64,000 bases of DNA, taken from contig NZ_RXYA01000003.1 in the NCBI RefSeq assembly GCF_008086595.1, positions 256,183-320,182 on the forward strand, in the 5' to 3' direction. The first letter of the stretch is position 1, and the number at the start of each line of letters is the position of its first letter. This DNA comes from Acetobacterium paludosum. Lineage in GTDB: Bacteria; Bacillota; Clostridia; Eubacteriales; Eubacteriaceae. The notes below the pieces were generated by a model, which was not told the origin of the DNA, ran no database searches, and worked only from the letters and a program-made list of their open reading frames with translations. The translations under genes were made by a program, and so were the position numbers. Shown here piece by piece: positions 17,251 through 26,175 of this stretch.

Positions 17251-18270
17251 CTAAAAAATTTCTATCTGATTTCTCCCTTTATCTTTAGCCTTATTCAGGG
17301 CCAGATCGGCTCTGGAAACAATATTGGCTGGCAAAAGGTCTTTTTTATATTCAGCTATTCCAAAACTGGCCGTCAGCTTGCCAACTTTTGTAAAATTAAA
17401 ATCATCAATTATCACTCTTAACTTTTCTGCCAATACAATTGCACCATCTTTATCTGTATCTGGCAGAAGGATCAGGAATTCTTCACCATTCCATCTTCCC
17501 ACTATATCGATTGACCTTACATTTTCTTTAATTATCTTTGCATACTCCACAATCACTGTGTCGCCAATCTGATTTCCATATGTCTCATTCACCATTTTTA
17601 AAGAGTCAATATCCACTAGTATTATTGCAAATGGCCGCTCTGTTCTTTCTGAACGTTCAAGCTCCCTTTCCAGAATTTCATCAATTTTTATTCGGTTATA
17701 AACTTGAGTGAGTTTATCTGTAATCGAAAGCAGCTTAATTTCTTCTTCCAGCCTTCTTCTTTCAGATATATCCTTGATTATAATTAAAACATGCGGTTTT
17801 CCTTTCATATTAATAACTCGAGATGAAACGAGTCCAATAATCGCGGCTTCATTTTCATTATTTACAGCAATTTCCATTTCCAGTCCATTACAAAAACCAC
17901 TTTCTTTTAATTCTTCAATCACTCTTTTATCAAGTTCGAAATACAAATCAGGTACCCGCGCATTTTCGTCTAAAATCTCTTCTTCTCTGATCTTGATAAC
18001 ATCTGCAAAGGCTTTATTATATGCAACCAGTTGTCCTTCTTCCATGGTTATAATAATTGCTGCCTCATTCATCATTTGAAATCCCAGTTCAAAATTCTCT
18101 TGCGCCAGTTTTAGTTCTTTGACTGAATTTTGAATCGACTTGATCGCTGCATCAAGTTCCAGGAAATCCGGATTTTGGATAAACTGTTCCGGAATAATTC
18201 CACTTAACTTTCCAGGAATAACCAGGGTCTTAATATAATCAATCAGTTCTTTTGTATCTTTATTTAACAT
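17251..18270 (-). CDS. PAS-GGDEF protein with variant NGEEF active site
   Basis: A 339-residue protein with a predicted N-terminal helical region, PAS domain (about 75-190) and a C-terminal GGDEF domain. The active-site loop reads GRWNGEEFLILLP: the first Gly of GG(D/E)EF is Asn, so cyclase activity is doubtful; the acidic pair is kept. ATG at 18270 is preferred because AGGA precedes it; an upstream GTG at 18297 has no ribosome site. It lies 9 bp before the receiver-GGDEF-HD-GYP gene and is likely a partner in the same signalling unit. Confidence 0.85.
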   Translation of the reverse strand: MLNKDTKELIDYIKTLVIPGKLSGIIPEQFIQNPDFLELDAAIKSIQNSVKELKLAQENFELGFQMMNEAAIIITMEEGQLVAYNKAFADVIKIREEEILDENARVPDLYFELDKRVIEELKESGFCNGLEMEIAVNNENEAAIIGLVSSRVINMKGKPHVLIIIKDISERRRLEEEIKLLSITDKLTQVYNRIKIDEILERELERSERTERPFAIILVDIDSLKMVNETYGNQIGDTVIVEYAKIIKENVRSIDIVGRWNGEEFLILLPDTDKDGAIVLAEKLRVIIDDFNFTKVGKLTASFGIAEYKKDLLPANIVSRADLALNKAKDKGRNQIEIF

Positions 18271-18385
18271 GGTCATTCCTATAAACGCTTTCGCCACTCA
18301 GAGAATTGTCCTTAATCAATTTAAAAGCACCTTTACAGTTCATGATTTTATCCCCCAAATTTTATTATTTCATTTTTTGTGATTT

Positions 18386-19645
18386 TTACACCATTTCATA
18401 ATAATAAGATTCTAATAGATATGCCTGTTCGTATTTAACTGCCATTTTCCATAAATTTTTCTTTACCTTTTTAATCGATACTTCCCCCTTTTCGTACCGA
18501 TCCAGCAGCTTTAAAAAATATTTTTTTTCACTGGGCAACGCATTACTTCTAAAATAGCCCCATATATGTTGTGCAACATTAATCGAATTTCCAATAGTTG
18601 TTTCTTTTTGCAAAGCATTTTCAATCAAATGATAAAATTCAATGGCGGGATAATTGTTTTTATTGTGTAATAGCTTTCGGATTTCCAGATAGTCCAAGGG
18701 TGACCTTTCTAAAATTGCATATTTATACCGACTCCATTCTCGTTCAAGCACATTAATTTTTCTATCTTCAGATGTGCAGTTTATGCATTTTATTGCGGAA
18801 AGGTTTTTATCTTTAACTTCAAGCATGATATCAAGATTATCGTCATCCAATCTGTCGTAAAAGGCCATAAACTCATCAATCCTTATGTTCTTGGAATGTG
18901 AACCCTGCTTTTTTTCAGGGTTCTGCTGCGAGTAATGGATTTTTTGATTGCCATCCTTTTTTTTCCATGTTTTTTTGCTTTCTTTAATCCAGAAGGCATC
19001 CGTTTTTTCCTCTTTGCAAGGGTTAACCTTATGATGAAGAACATCAAAAATAACCGGAATATCCAAATAATTTCCTATTTCCAACACATCACAGATTGTG
19101 TAACACTTGCCATCGTTTTCAATAACCAATCGGTTCTTAATCCTTTTATCTAATCCTTGATAATTTTTTATGAATCTCTGTTTCCCCTTATTTTTGTTAT
19201 TGTATACTCCTCCGATGTGCAGAACGATTTTATGTTCAGTTCCGACGCCAAGACTATCTAACAAGCAGGTATGATAATTCAAGTCTTCTATGGCTCTTTT
19301 CACTATATCATCATCTATAGCATTTAATACCGTATACTGACCAGGATGTAGTGAAACACGCATTCCACTTTGCCTGATTTTTTTACCAATATGGGCCAGC
19401 TTCTTATCAAATAGTTCCCACCAATTAAAATGATTCACCGGGCTGGAGCCAAAGGGAATTAACGAAGAACTTATTCTAAAAAGGTTGATATCATTTTTTA
19501 AATTGTAATCAATCATATTTTCAAGCACATTCAAATTATGCTCAATCAATTCAATCAATTTTTCATCGGAAGCATTTTTTAGCAAGCAAGTTTTTAAATC
19601 TGTATTTGGCACACCTACCGTTAAACATGCATATCCTATCTTCAT
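18386..19645 (-). CDS. uvsE: UV damage endonuclease UvsE with C-terminal DUF1722-like domain
   Basis: A 419-residue protein. Residues 1 to about 280 match the UvsE/UVDE TIM-barrel nuclease: MKIGYACLTVG start, RISSSLIPFGSSP, RVSLHPGQY, LHIGGVYNNK, IENDGKCYTI and FDVLHHKVNP, which carry the metal-binding His, Glu and Asp. The remaining 110 residues (YKYAILERSPLDYLE, NVAQHIWGYFR, LDRYEKGE) resemble DUF1722, the YbgA family found beside photolyase in E. coli. The enzyme nicks 5' of UV photoproducts. ATG 19645 follows GAAGGGG; the preceding TTG is unlikely. Confidence 0.9.
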   Translation of the reverse strand: MKIGYACLTVGVPNTDLKTCLLKNASDEKLIELIEHNLNVLENMIDYNLKNDINLFRISSSLIPFGSSPVNHFNWWELFDKKLAHIGKKIRQSGMRVSLHPGQYTVLNAIDDDIVKRAIEDLNYHTCLLDSLGVGTEHKIVLHIGGVYNNKNKGKQRFIKNYQGLDKRIKNRLVIENDGKCYTICDVLEIGNYLDIPVIFDVLHHKVNPCKEEKTDAFWIKESKKTWKKKDGNQKIHYSQQNPEKKQGSHSKNIRIDEFMAFYDRLDDDNLDIMLEVKDKNLSAIKCINCTSEDRKINVLEREWSRYKYAILERSPLDYLEIRKLLHNKNNYPAIEFYHLIENALQKETTIGNSINVAQHIWGYFRSNALPSEKKYFLKLLDRYEKGEVSIKKVKKNLWKMAVKYEQAYLLESYYYEMV

Positions 19646-19811
19646 CAAACCCCTTCTTTCTTTAAATTAATACTCAATGAATTCCTTTATGATGCTTGTT
19701 TTTTATTTATTATAACATATCGTTTGCAAAAACAATATCAAGAAAGCGCTTTTCAATTTTCGCTTTTTTTCACTGACGTTCGCACTCATTTGCCTTTTTA
19801 CCCCAGTACAA

Positions 19812-19856
19812 ATAAAAAGCTGCCAAACAGGAAGAATTTTTTCTGTTTGACAGCTT
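19812..19856 (-). terminator. Terminator of the 7TM-GGDEF-HD-GYP gene
   Basis: A 14-bp stem with one mismatch, AAGCTGCCAAACAG (19817-19830) against CTGTTTGACAGCTT (19843-19856), is followed on the minus strand by UUUUUAUUUG. The stem begins at the stop codon. Confidence 0.85.
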
Positions 19857-22257
19857 ACTTGGTATTTTTTTTTAAAACTTTTTCGGTCAATACCCTGGCA
19901 ATCTCCGGATCAAACTGTTTCCCTGAACATCGCCTGATTTCATTGATGGCTTCTTCTTCGCTTAATCCTTGTCGATAAGAACGATCACAGGTCATTGCAT
20001 CATAAGCATCTGCAACCCCAATTATTCTTGCCTGAATGGAAGCTTCCGCTCCGATAAGTTTTTTGGGATACCCTGTTCCATCCCATCTTTCATGATGCTC
20101 TAATACATGTTTGGACATTTCTGAAAATTCATTCGATGCACTTAAAATACGATAGCCAATTTCAGGATGCCGTTGAATTTCTATCCATTCATCGTCGTTC
20201 AATTCGCCCTCTTTATTTAGAATCTTTTCATCGATTCCCATTTTTCCAATATCATGCATAAGGCCTGCGATGCCAATTTGATTGATGTCATCTTTTTCAA
20301 AGTTCATTTCTTTGGCAATCAATATACATAATTCACCAACTCTTTTTGAGTGGAGCACCTCTCGGCTACTCTTTTCATAAAGTGTATTCATAATAAGATC
20401 AATCGTTTTGCTTTTAATACTTGCACTTTCAAACAATTTATGCCGATACATATCGTCTTCCGCTCGTTTATAAATTTCTTGAATATCCTGTTCCGCATAT
20501 TCTTTGGTTTCACAACCAAAGGATATGGAAACAGCAAATGCGCCAATCTTTTCGTTCGAAATCGTTGTCTTAAGATGATTCATCACTTCAACCGCTTGAA
20601 AAATATCCGTTTGAGGTAAAATGACAATAAATTCATCCCCGCCAAGCCTGGCAACAACATTTCGTTTCGGACACGCCGATGAAATAAGTTCAGCCGCCTT
20701 TTTAAGCAATTCATCCCCCATGGTATGCCCAAATGAATCGTTAATGAGTTTTAACCCATTAACATCCGCCATAATCAGGGTAATCGGCAAATTAAATGGG
20801 GTATCCAATCGAGCCAGTTCTGCTTCATAAAACCGGCGGTTATACAAACCGGTTAAGTAATCATGATAACTCAAGTAGCTAATTTCTTCTTCCGCTCGTT
20901 TTCTTTCTGAAATATCAGATATTATTATTGCAAATTCTTTAAATCGCGGCGAATAAGCAATCACTTCAAAACATTTATCCAATTCTATTGAATAATTTTC
21001 AAAATGAACTGGCTCACCAGTCATTGCCACCTGACCATATTTTTCAATCCAGTAAGTTTCTGTTCTCGGCAATACCGACAATACCGATTTTCCAATAATA
21101 TTTTCCCGTTTAAGCCCAGTCAACCGCTCATAGCTTTCATTGACATCCAGAAATATATAATCAACAACTTTCCCTGACTTATCTATTACGACTTTATGAA
21201 CAGCCAGTCCCTGAGACATTTGGGTAATCAGCAACCGATGCCGCTCTTCACTTTCTTTTAAAGCGTCCTCAATCTGGCTACGTTTTGAAACATCTACCAG
21301 GATATAACTGGTCAATTTTCTTTTTAAATCAAAATCATTTTTATTAATATAAAACCATCTGATATCATTATTTATTGTAACCTTAACCGGGGTTCGTATA
21401 AAAATTTCCTGATCCAGGCTATTTATTGTATCTTTAATATCTTTTCCCTTCAAAAATTCCTTTGCCTTTGAATTAGCGCAGACAATTTCCTGATCATTAT
21501 TCATCAGAAATGCAACTTCTCCAATATTAGAGAAGTTGTTTTTCCAGCGATTTATTTCCAATTCAAAAATATCATTTTTAACTTCAATGAATCCAATCAA
21601 AGTAGCTATGAACAAAATGACAATCGGAGTCGGATCAAGATATTTGTCAAAACCCAATATGATGACAAGCACGGCAATCCAGGAGACCTGCATCAATAAA
21701 GCCAATATTTTGTAATTTCTTTTCAAGCTGACCGTATTTGTTTTGCTAAAAGCTTTAAATAATGCAATTGTTGAAAACAGCAAAAAAACGGCATAGTAAA
21801 TCAATATTAAATAGTATCCAAGGTTTTTTGAAGTATGTGCTACTGAAAATCCTTGAATTCTTATTAATTCTATGCTGTTGTAGGTCCAATGATGAATAGG
21901 ATTTGTTATATAAACAAGCCACAGCAGACTAGAAATTGCAGCCACAGCAGCCTTAGTATAAGAAGGCAGTTTGTTCTTTGTCAATCCCGAAACAAACAGC
22001 ATCCCAAAGGTTGGAATAAATACCACCCCCAAATATTCGAAGCTTCGAAAAATCAAAAATAAATCATTATCTAAAGAATTGAGTGCCAGAAAATAACCAA
22101 ATGCATAAATTGCAGCGGCAAACATGAAAAGCGAAAAAGAATTAAACCGCCCCTCCACTTTTTGTTTAAACAACCTGATTCCAACAACAGTATAGGCAAC
22201 CGAAATGATTGGCAGCGTAAACACGATTAAATTTAGCAACACCTGTTGAATATCCAT
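19855..22257 (-). CDS. Membrane sensor with 7TM, PAS, GGDEF and HD-GYP domains
   Basis: An 800-residue protein. The N-terminal 225 residues contain about seven hydrophobic helices resembling the 7TM N-terminal domain of histidine kinases. Two PAS-like regions follow (about 235-340 and 345-455), then GGDEF (ARLGGDEFIVILP, about residue 550) and HD-GYP with HSKRV, LMHDIGKMGID and HHERWDGTGYPKKL. All catalytic motifs for both making and breaking cyclic di-GMP are intact. It is closely similar in its C-terminal half to the neighbours at 15307-17241 and 43598-46051, which points to paralogue expansion. Confidence 0.93.
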   Translation of the reverse strand: MDIQQVLLNLIVFTLPIISVAYTVVGIRLFKQKVEGRFNSFSLFMFAAAIYAFGYFLALNSLDNDLFLIFRSFEYLGVVFIPTFGMLFVSGLTKNKLPSYTKAAVAAISSLLWLVYITNPIHHWTYNSIELIRIQGFSVAHTSKNLGYYLILIYYAVFLLFSTIALFKAFSKTNTVSLKRNYKILALLMQVSWIAVLVIILGFDKYLDPTPIVILFIATLIGFIEVKNDIFELEINRWKNNFSNIGEVAFLMNNDQEIVCANSKAKEFLKGKDIKDTINSLDQEIFIRTPVKVTINNDIRWFYINKNDFDLKRKLTSYILVDVSKRSQIEDALKESEERHRLLITQMSQGLAVHKVVIDKSGKVVDYIFLDVNESYERLTGLKRENIIGKSVLSVLPRTETYWIEKYGQVAMTGEPVHFENYSIELDKCFEVIAYSPRFKEFAIIISDISERKRAEEEISYLSYHDYLTGLYNRRFYEAELARLDTPFNLPITLIMADVNGLKLINDSFGHTMGDELLKKAAELISSACPKRNVVARLGGDEFIVILPQTDIFQAVEVMNHLKTTISNEKIGAFAVSISFGCETKEYAEQDIQEIYKRAEDDMYRHKLFESASIKSKTIDLIMNTLYEKSSREVLHSKRVGELCILIAKEMNFEKDDINQIGIAGLMHDIGKMGIDEKILNKEGELNDDEWIEIQRHPEIGYRILSASNEFSEMSKHVLEHHERWDGTGYPKKLIGAEASIQARIIGVADAYDAMTCDRSYRQGLSEEEAINEIRRCSGKQFDPEIARVLTEKVLKKNTK

Positions 22258-22285
22258 TTCAATTCCTCATCATTCTCCGGCCAGT

Positions 22286-22972
22286 TTATTTTTTGTCCCT
22301 AAATTTAATGGGCACATGTGTGGCGTCACAAAACGGTTTATCGCTTGACTTTCCACACCGACAAAGTACAACCCGATTTCTTTTTTCATACCGTGTTCCA
22401 TCGGAAGATTCGATTGGGATATTTCCCTTTACAAAAATTCCGCCGCTTACGCCTCTTTCCGGATCCTGAATGATATCAATACCTGGTTCGTATTCAGGTT
22501 CAAAAGCATTTCCAGCTTTATCAACGGCAACCAACCGTCCTGCCGGGCAATCGCTGGCGGCCTTAATCGCCTCTTCTCTTAATCTAGGATTATCAGACTC
22601 TTCAGTTAATCCCCAGGCATCGCCATCATTTCTGTGACAAAAGCGGGCAAATGCACACCGGTGATCATCCAACAAATCAAGCTCCGGTCCTTCCATATAC
22701 TCCGCCCGGTCTTCAAAGCTGGCTTTTGATGCGGTTTCTTCGCCATTAAAATCACTTTTTATATGAGCCCCGTCGCAAAATGGTGGATTTTTCGATTGAC
22801 CGCAGCGACATAACGTATAGGTTTCAGCCTGGGGAAGCTCGCGCCCCTCAGTGTACACATAACCTCTTCCCGCCGCTGTTATAATTTTCTCAGAAAGTTT
22901 AACATGACCTGATACAACATAAGGCCCGTTTTTTAATATCTTTATTTTTTCACTGGTTTCATTATTTTTCAT
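22286..22972 (-). CDS. CDGSH iron-sulfur protein with central divergent [4Fe-4S] domain
   Basis: A 228-residue protein with two CDGSH-type sites: CRCGQSKNPPFCDGAH near residue 55 and CRCGKSSDKPFCDATH near residue 205. Between them is a region with Cys at CAFARFC and DCPAGRL, like the divergent 4Fe-4S mono-cluster family. The three modules probably bind [2Fe-2S] and possibly [4Fe-4S] clusters for electron transfer or redox sensing. The second CDGSH has Ala-Thr in place of Gly-Ser/Ala. A neighbouring cupin gene, 33 bp upstream, is probably co-transcribed. Confidence 0.88.
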   Translation of the reverse strand: MKNNETSEKIKILKNGPYVVSGHVKLSEKIITAAGRGYVYTEGRELPQAETYTLCRCGQSKNPPFCDGAHIKSDFNGEETASKASFEDRAEYMEGPELDLLDDHRCAFARFCHRNDGDAWGLTEESDNPRLREEAIKAASDCPAGRLVAVDKAGNAFEPEYEPGIDIIQDPERGVSGGIFVKGNIPIESSDGTRYEKRNRVVLCRCGKSSDKPFCDATHVPIKFRDKK

Positions 22973-23005
22973 AATTTCCGTCCTCTTAGCTCCTTTTTAA
23001 ACGAC

Positions 23006-23302
23006 TTAGTAAAAAACACATAACCAAATACAGGGTGGTTCACTTGATGTATAAGCTACCCGATGCTTTTGGTGGGGAGGGATCAAAAGGCTGTCGCCTT
23101 TTGCTAATGCGACCCGATTATGCTCAAATTCCAGCTCAGCATTTCCATCGCATAGTACCACAAATTCAGTTTCTTTCTGATCATACCAGTCTGATATTTG
23201 CCCGGTGCTGATAATTCTTTCGATTCGGACTTTTTCATTTTCTATTAAAATAGTTGTCATTTCATTTGTTAGCGAAAGTTCCGATAACTCAAAAATATTC
23301 AT
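23006..23302 (-). CDS. Small cupin protein
   Basis: A 98-residue single cupin domain. Motif 1 appears as QKETEFVVLCDGNAELEF without the HxH pair, and motif 2 as LLIPPHQKHRVAYT. The only clear metal-ligand residues are the Glu and the late His pair. Such proteins are sometimes annotated as cupin phosphomannose-isomerase-like. GAGGT precedes the ATG. It is likely in an operon with the downstream CDGSH protein; function unknown. Confidence 0.8.
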   Translation of the reverse strand: MNIFELSELSLTNEMTTILIENEKVRIERIISTGQISDWYDQKETEFVVLCDGNAELEFEHNRVALAKGDSLLIPPHQKHRVAYTSSEPPCIWLCVFY

Positions 23303-23382
23303 TTTCTACCTCTATATACTGATGATATCATAAAATACAACATTTGAAAAATAATGTGTTAATTTTTCATTAAGTAATAGGG

Positions 23383-23411
23383 TTTACATTTAAAAACCGA
23401 CCTGTTATACT
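23383..23411 (+). promoter_or_regulatory. Sigma-A type promoter of the alcohol dehydrogenase gene
   Basis: -35 TTTACA (23383-23388), a 17-base spacer, and -10 TATACT (23406-23411) lie 41 bp before the TTG start at 23453. Confidence 0.65.
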
Positions 23412-23452
23412 GAAATTATTGAATTATTTAAACTATACGGGGGTATCATAAC

Positions 23453-24628
23453 TTGACGGAATCATTATTGGAATTAAGAAAATTTGTTGTTCCAGAAATA
23501 ATCATTGGCGTGGATGCGCGATTGCTGATCGGACGCTATATTTCTCATTTTAATGCAAAAAAGCCAATGATTGTAACTGACAAAACGATACAAAAATTCG
23601 AATGGTTTCAGGAAATTATTGATCTCGTCCGATCATATTCCAATGGGTTTTATCTTTTTGATAAAATCACTCCAAATCCCGATGACTTTGAAGCCATGCT
23701 CGGCGCGGAGCTGTTTCTATCTTTTGGTTGTGACCTGATTATTGCCATCGGCGGGGGCAGTTCCATTGATTGCGCAAAATGCATCAGTATTGTCGCTGCA
23801 AACGGTGGCTATATCTTGGATTATGAAGGCGTCGATGAAGTGAAAATGCCCGGTCCTCCCCTAATTTGTATTCCAACGACCGCTGGTTCTTCTGCCGACG
23901 TATCTCAATTTGCAATTATCAAGGATAGTTCTACCAATATAAAACGTGCCATCATCAGTAAAAAGATCGTCCCAGATTTGGCGCTGATTGACCCGGTGCC
24001 CCTTATGACCATGGACCCCTATTTAACAGCCTGTACCGGAATGGATGCCTTAACACACGCAATTGAAGCTTATGTATCCAATACCCATTCGGCATTAACC
24101 GATGTTCACGCCTTGGAATCACTCAAACTAATCAGTCAGGAAATTGAAAAATCAATATTACCCGAAAGAACCCTCGATACGATGTTTCAAGTCATGCATG
24201 GTTCCCTTCAAGCCGGCCTGGCTTTTTCAAATGCCAGCCTTGGTGCTGTCCACGCCATGGCCCACTCCATGGGGGGGCTTTTAGACCTGCCCCATGGTGA
24301 ATGCAACAGCATTTTACTCGAGCATGTTATTCGTATTAATTTTGACAGTGTGCCTGATCGATTTAGAAATATTGCTAAACAATTGGGCATTCCAGTCGAT
24401 AATCTTACAAATGATGTTCTTCTTGAAAGAATCATCGACAAAATTGTTTCCATGCGAAACAATCTGCACATCAAATCCACCATTGCCGTGGAAACACTTG
24501 ATGGGGCGATGCTGGATTATTTAGTCGAGAATGCACTCAATGATCCCTGCATGGTAACCAATCCAAAAGTTTTAACAAAGGATGAGGTGAAAAGCATTTA
24601 TGAACGAGTATTATATACCCAAAAATAA
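23453..24628 (+). CDS. Iron-containing alcohol dehydrogenase
   Basis: A 391-residue group III alcohol dehydrogenase. NAD-binding loop AIGGGSSIDCAK, IPTTAGSSADVS, and the iron-binding segment GAVHAMAHSMGGLLDLPHG (His ligands) are seen. It probably interconverts an aldehyde and alcohol with NAD(P)H. The start is TTG at 23453, supported by GGGGG about nine bases upstream and by the absence of a nearby ATG. It overlaps the following GGDEF-HD-GYP gene by 29 bp, so the two are expressed together, an unusual pairing. Confidence 0.92.
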   Translation: MTESLLELRKFVVPEIIIGVDARLLIGRYISHFNAKKPMIVTDKTIQKFEWFQEIIDLVRSYSNGFYLFDKITPNPDDFEAMLGAELFLSFGCDLIIAIGGGSSIDCAKCISIVAANGGYILDYEGVDEVKMPGPPLICIPTTAGSSADVSQFAIIKDSSTNIKRAIISKKIVPDLALIDPVPLMTMDPYLTACTGMDALTHAIEAYVSNTHSALTDVHALESLKLISQEIEKSILPERTLDTMFQVMHGSLQAGLAFSNASLGAVHAMAHSMGGLLDLPHGECNSILLEHVIRINFDSVPDRFRNIAKQLGIPVDNLTNDVLLERIIDKIVSMRNNLHIKSTIAVETLDGAMLDYLVENALNDPCMVTNPKVLTKDEVKSIYERVLYTQK

Positions 24629-26096
24629 AAAAGAGATCACCCGAGAGTCCATTATTGGTCTTGGCGAAAACTCATTTAAAAAGAATTATTATTCTGAACT
24701 TCAAACTAAATTGTTGGATCTGGAACGGGTTAACAGCCGCAGTAGGGCATTAATTGCCACCATTCCGGATATTTTATTAATCGGTGATGAAAACGGTCAC
24801 ATTGCTCCATTTGGTTCTTCTTTAAATTGCGCCTCCAATGTTACTTTAGAAATCATGCGAAACCAAACCATTATGGATGATTTGAAACAGGTGATCCAAT
24901 CGGTTGTGGCTAGCAAAGTTCTAAGCGCCTATTATTTTACGATGCCTTTAAATGAGCAGCTTCACTACTTTGAGGTTCGAATTCAAATTTCAGAATTTGA
25001 TGAAGTGTTGATCATGATTCGTGACATGACTGAACGTGTAACGCTGGAAAATAGATTGAGAGATTTAGCCGAAAAGGATGCTTTAACGCGCATTGCCAAC
25101 CGACATTTTTTTGAAGCAGCACTTGAAGAAATAGACCATCAGGAGATTAAAAATCTGATCATTATTCTCCTCGATATTGATGGTTTAAAATTTGTCAACG
25201 ATACTCTTGGGCACTTAGCAGGGGATCAGGTAATTATTACAACAAGCCAATTTATCAATCAGTATTTTCAACGATTTGGCATTGTCTCACGAGTCGGCGG
25301 CGATGAATTTGGTGTTATTGTGCGAAATCAATTGCCTGAAACCATAGAGATGGCTTTAGAAAATTTGAAAATCGCATTAAATGACTTTAACGAATCCAGT
25401 GATGCGGCATTTAAGATATCTCTTTCTTATGGATACGCTTACCATGCCTCCGGTTGTCTCCATCCTGATTTTCTTTTTCAAGAAGCTGACAATAACATGT
25501 ACCAAAACAAATTGCTTAAAGAGTCCAGTATTCGCAACAGTTTAGTAAAAACACTCATGAAAGCTTTGGCAGCCAAGGATTACATCACCGAGGGTCATAC
25601 CAATCGGATGCATGCTTTATCAACCATTATTGGTCAGCACCTTCATTTACATCAAAATATTATGGACCGCATCCAGTTATTAACAAAATTTCATGATATC
25701 GGAAAAGTTGGTATTCCAGATAGTATTCTTAAAAAGCCATCCGGTTTAACACCTGATGAATGGAAAGTAATGAGAAGCCATTCTATCATCGGAGAGCGGA
25801 TTGCCAATGAATCCTCAGATTTAAAAGAGATCTCCCATTTAATCCTCAAACATCATGAGAGATGGGATGGATCTGGCTATCCGCTAGGCCTTTCCGGAGA
25901 TAAAATTCCTATTGAATGCCGTATTCTGGCAATTGTTGACTCTTTTGATGCCATGACAAATGATCGGCCTTACCGTCCGGCGCTATCCATTGATACTGCA
26001 ATTAATGAAATTATTAATTGTTCCGGAACCCAATATGATCCGAATTTAGTTGAAATATTCATTAAGGTGTTCGACAAATATATACAGTCTCAATAA
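24600..26096 (+). CDS. GGDEF-HD-GYP protein coupled to alcohol dehydrogenase
   Basis: A 498-residue protein: a PAS-like N-terminal region (about 25-155), GGDEF (SRVGGDEFGVIV near residue 240) and HD-GYP (EGHTNRM, KFHDIGKVGIPD, HHERWDGSGYPLGL). Both catalytic sites look intact. No membrane segment, so it is cytosolic. ATG 24600 lies inside the dehydrogenase gene behind GATGAGGTGA, giving a 29-bp overlap and probable translational coupling. A sensor of alcohol/aldehyde or redox state that feeds into cyclic di-GMP is possible (inference). Confidence 0.92.
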   Translation: MNEYYIPKNKKEITRESIIGLGENSFKKNYYSELQTKLLDLERVNSRSRALIATIPDILLIGDENGHIAPFGSSLNCASNVTLEIMRNQTIMDDLKQVIQSVVASKVLSAYYFTMPLNEQLHYFEVRIQISEFDEVLIMIRDMTERVTLENRLRDLAEKDALTRIANRHFFEAALEEIDHQEIKNLIIILLDIDGLKFVNDTLGHLAGDQVIITTSQFINQYFQRFGIVSRVGGDEFGVIVRNQLPETIEMALENLKIALNDFNESSDAAFKISLSYGYAYHASGCLHPDFLFQEADNNMYQNKLLKESSIRNSLVKTLMKALAAKDYITEGHTNRMHALSTIIGQHLHLHQNIMDRIQLLTKFHDIGKVGIPDSILKKPSGLTPDEWKVMRSHSIIGERIANESSDLKEISHLILKHHERWDGSGYPLGLSGDKIPIECRILAIVDSFDAMTNDRPYRPALSIDTAINEIINCSGTQYDPNLVEIFIKVFDKYIQSQ

Positions 26097-26119
26097 AGGC
26101 TCAGTTTTATTGAGACTGT
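26084..26119 (+). terminator. Hairpin at the end of the adh/GGDEF unit
   Basis: A perfect 14-bp stem, ACAGTCTCAATAAA (26084-26097) with TTTATTGAGACTGT (26106-26119), starts inside the last codons. No strong U tract follows, so it may end or stabilise transcripts from either side of these convergent genes. Confidence 0.6.
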
Positions 26120-26175
26120 AGTTAAATCAGCTCATTCTTTAATCTGATCCGAGCTTGATGCAAAAGCAGATATTA

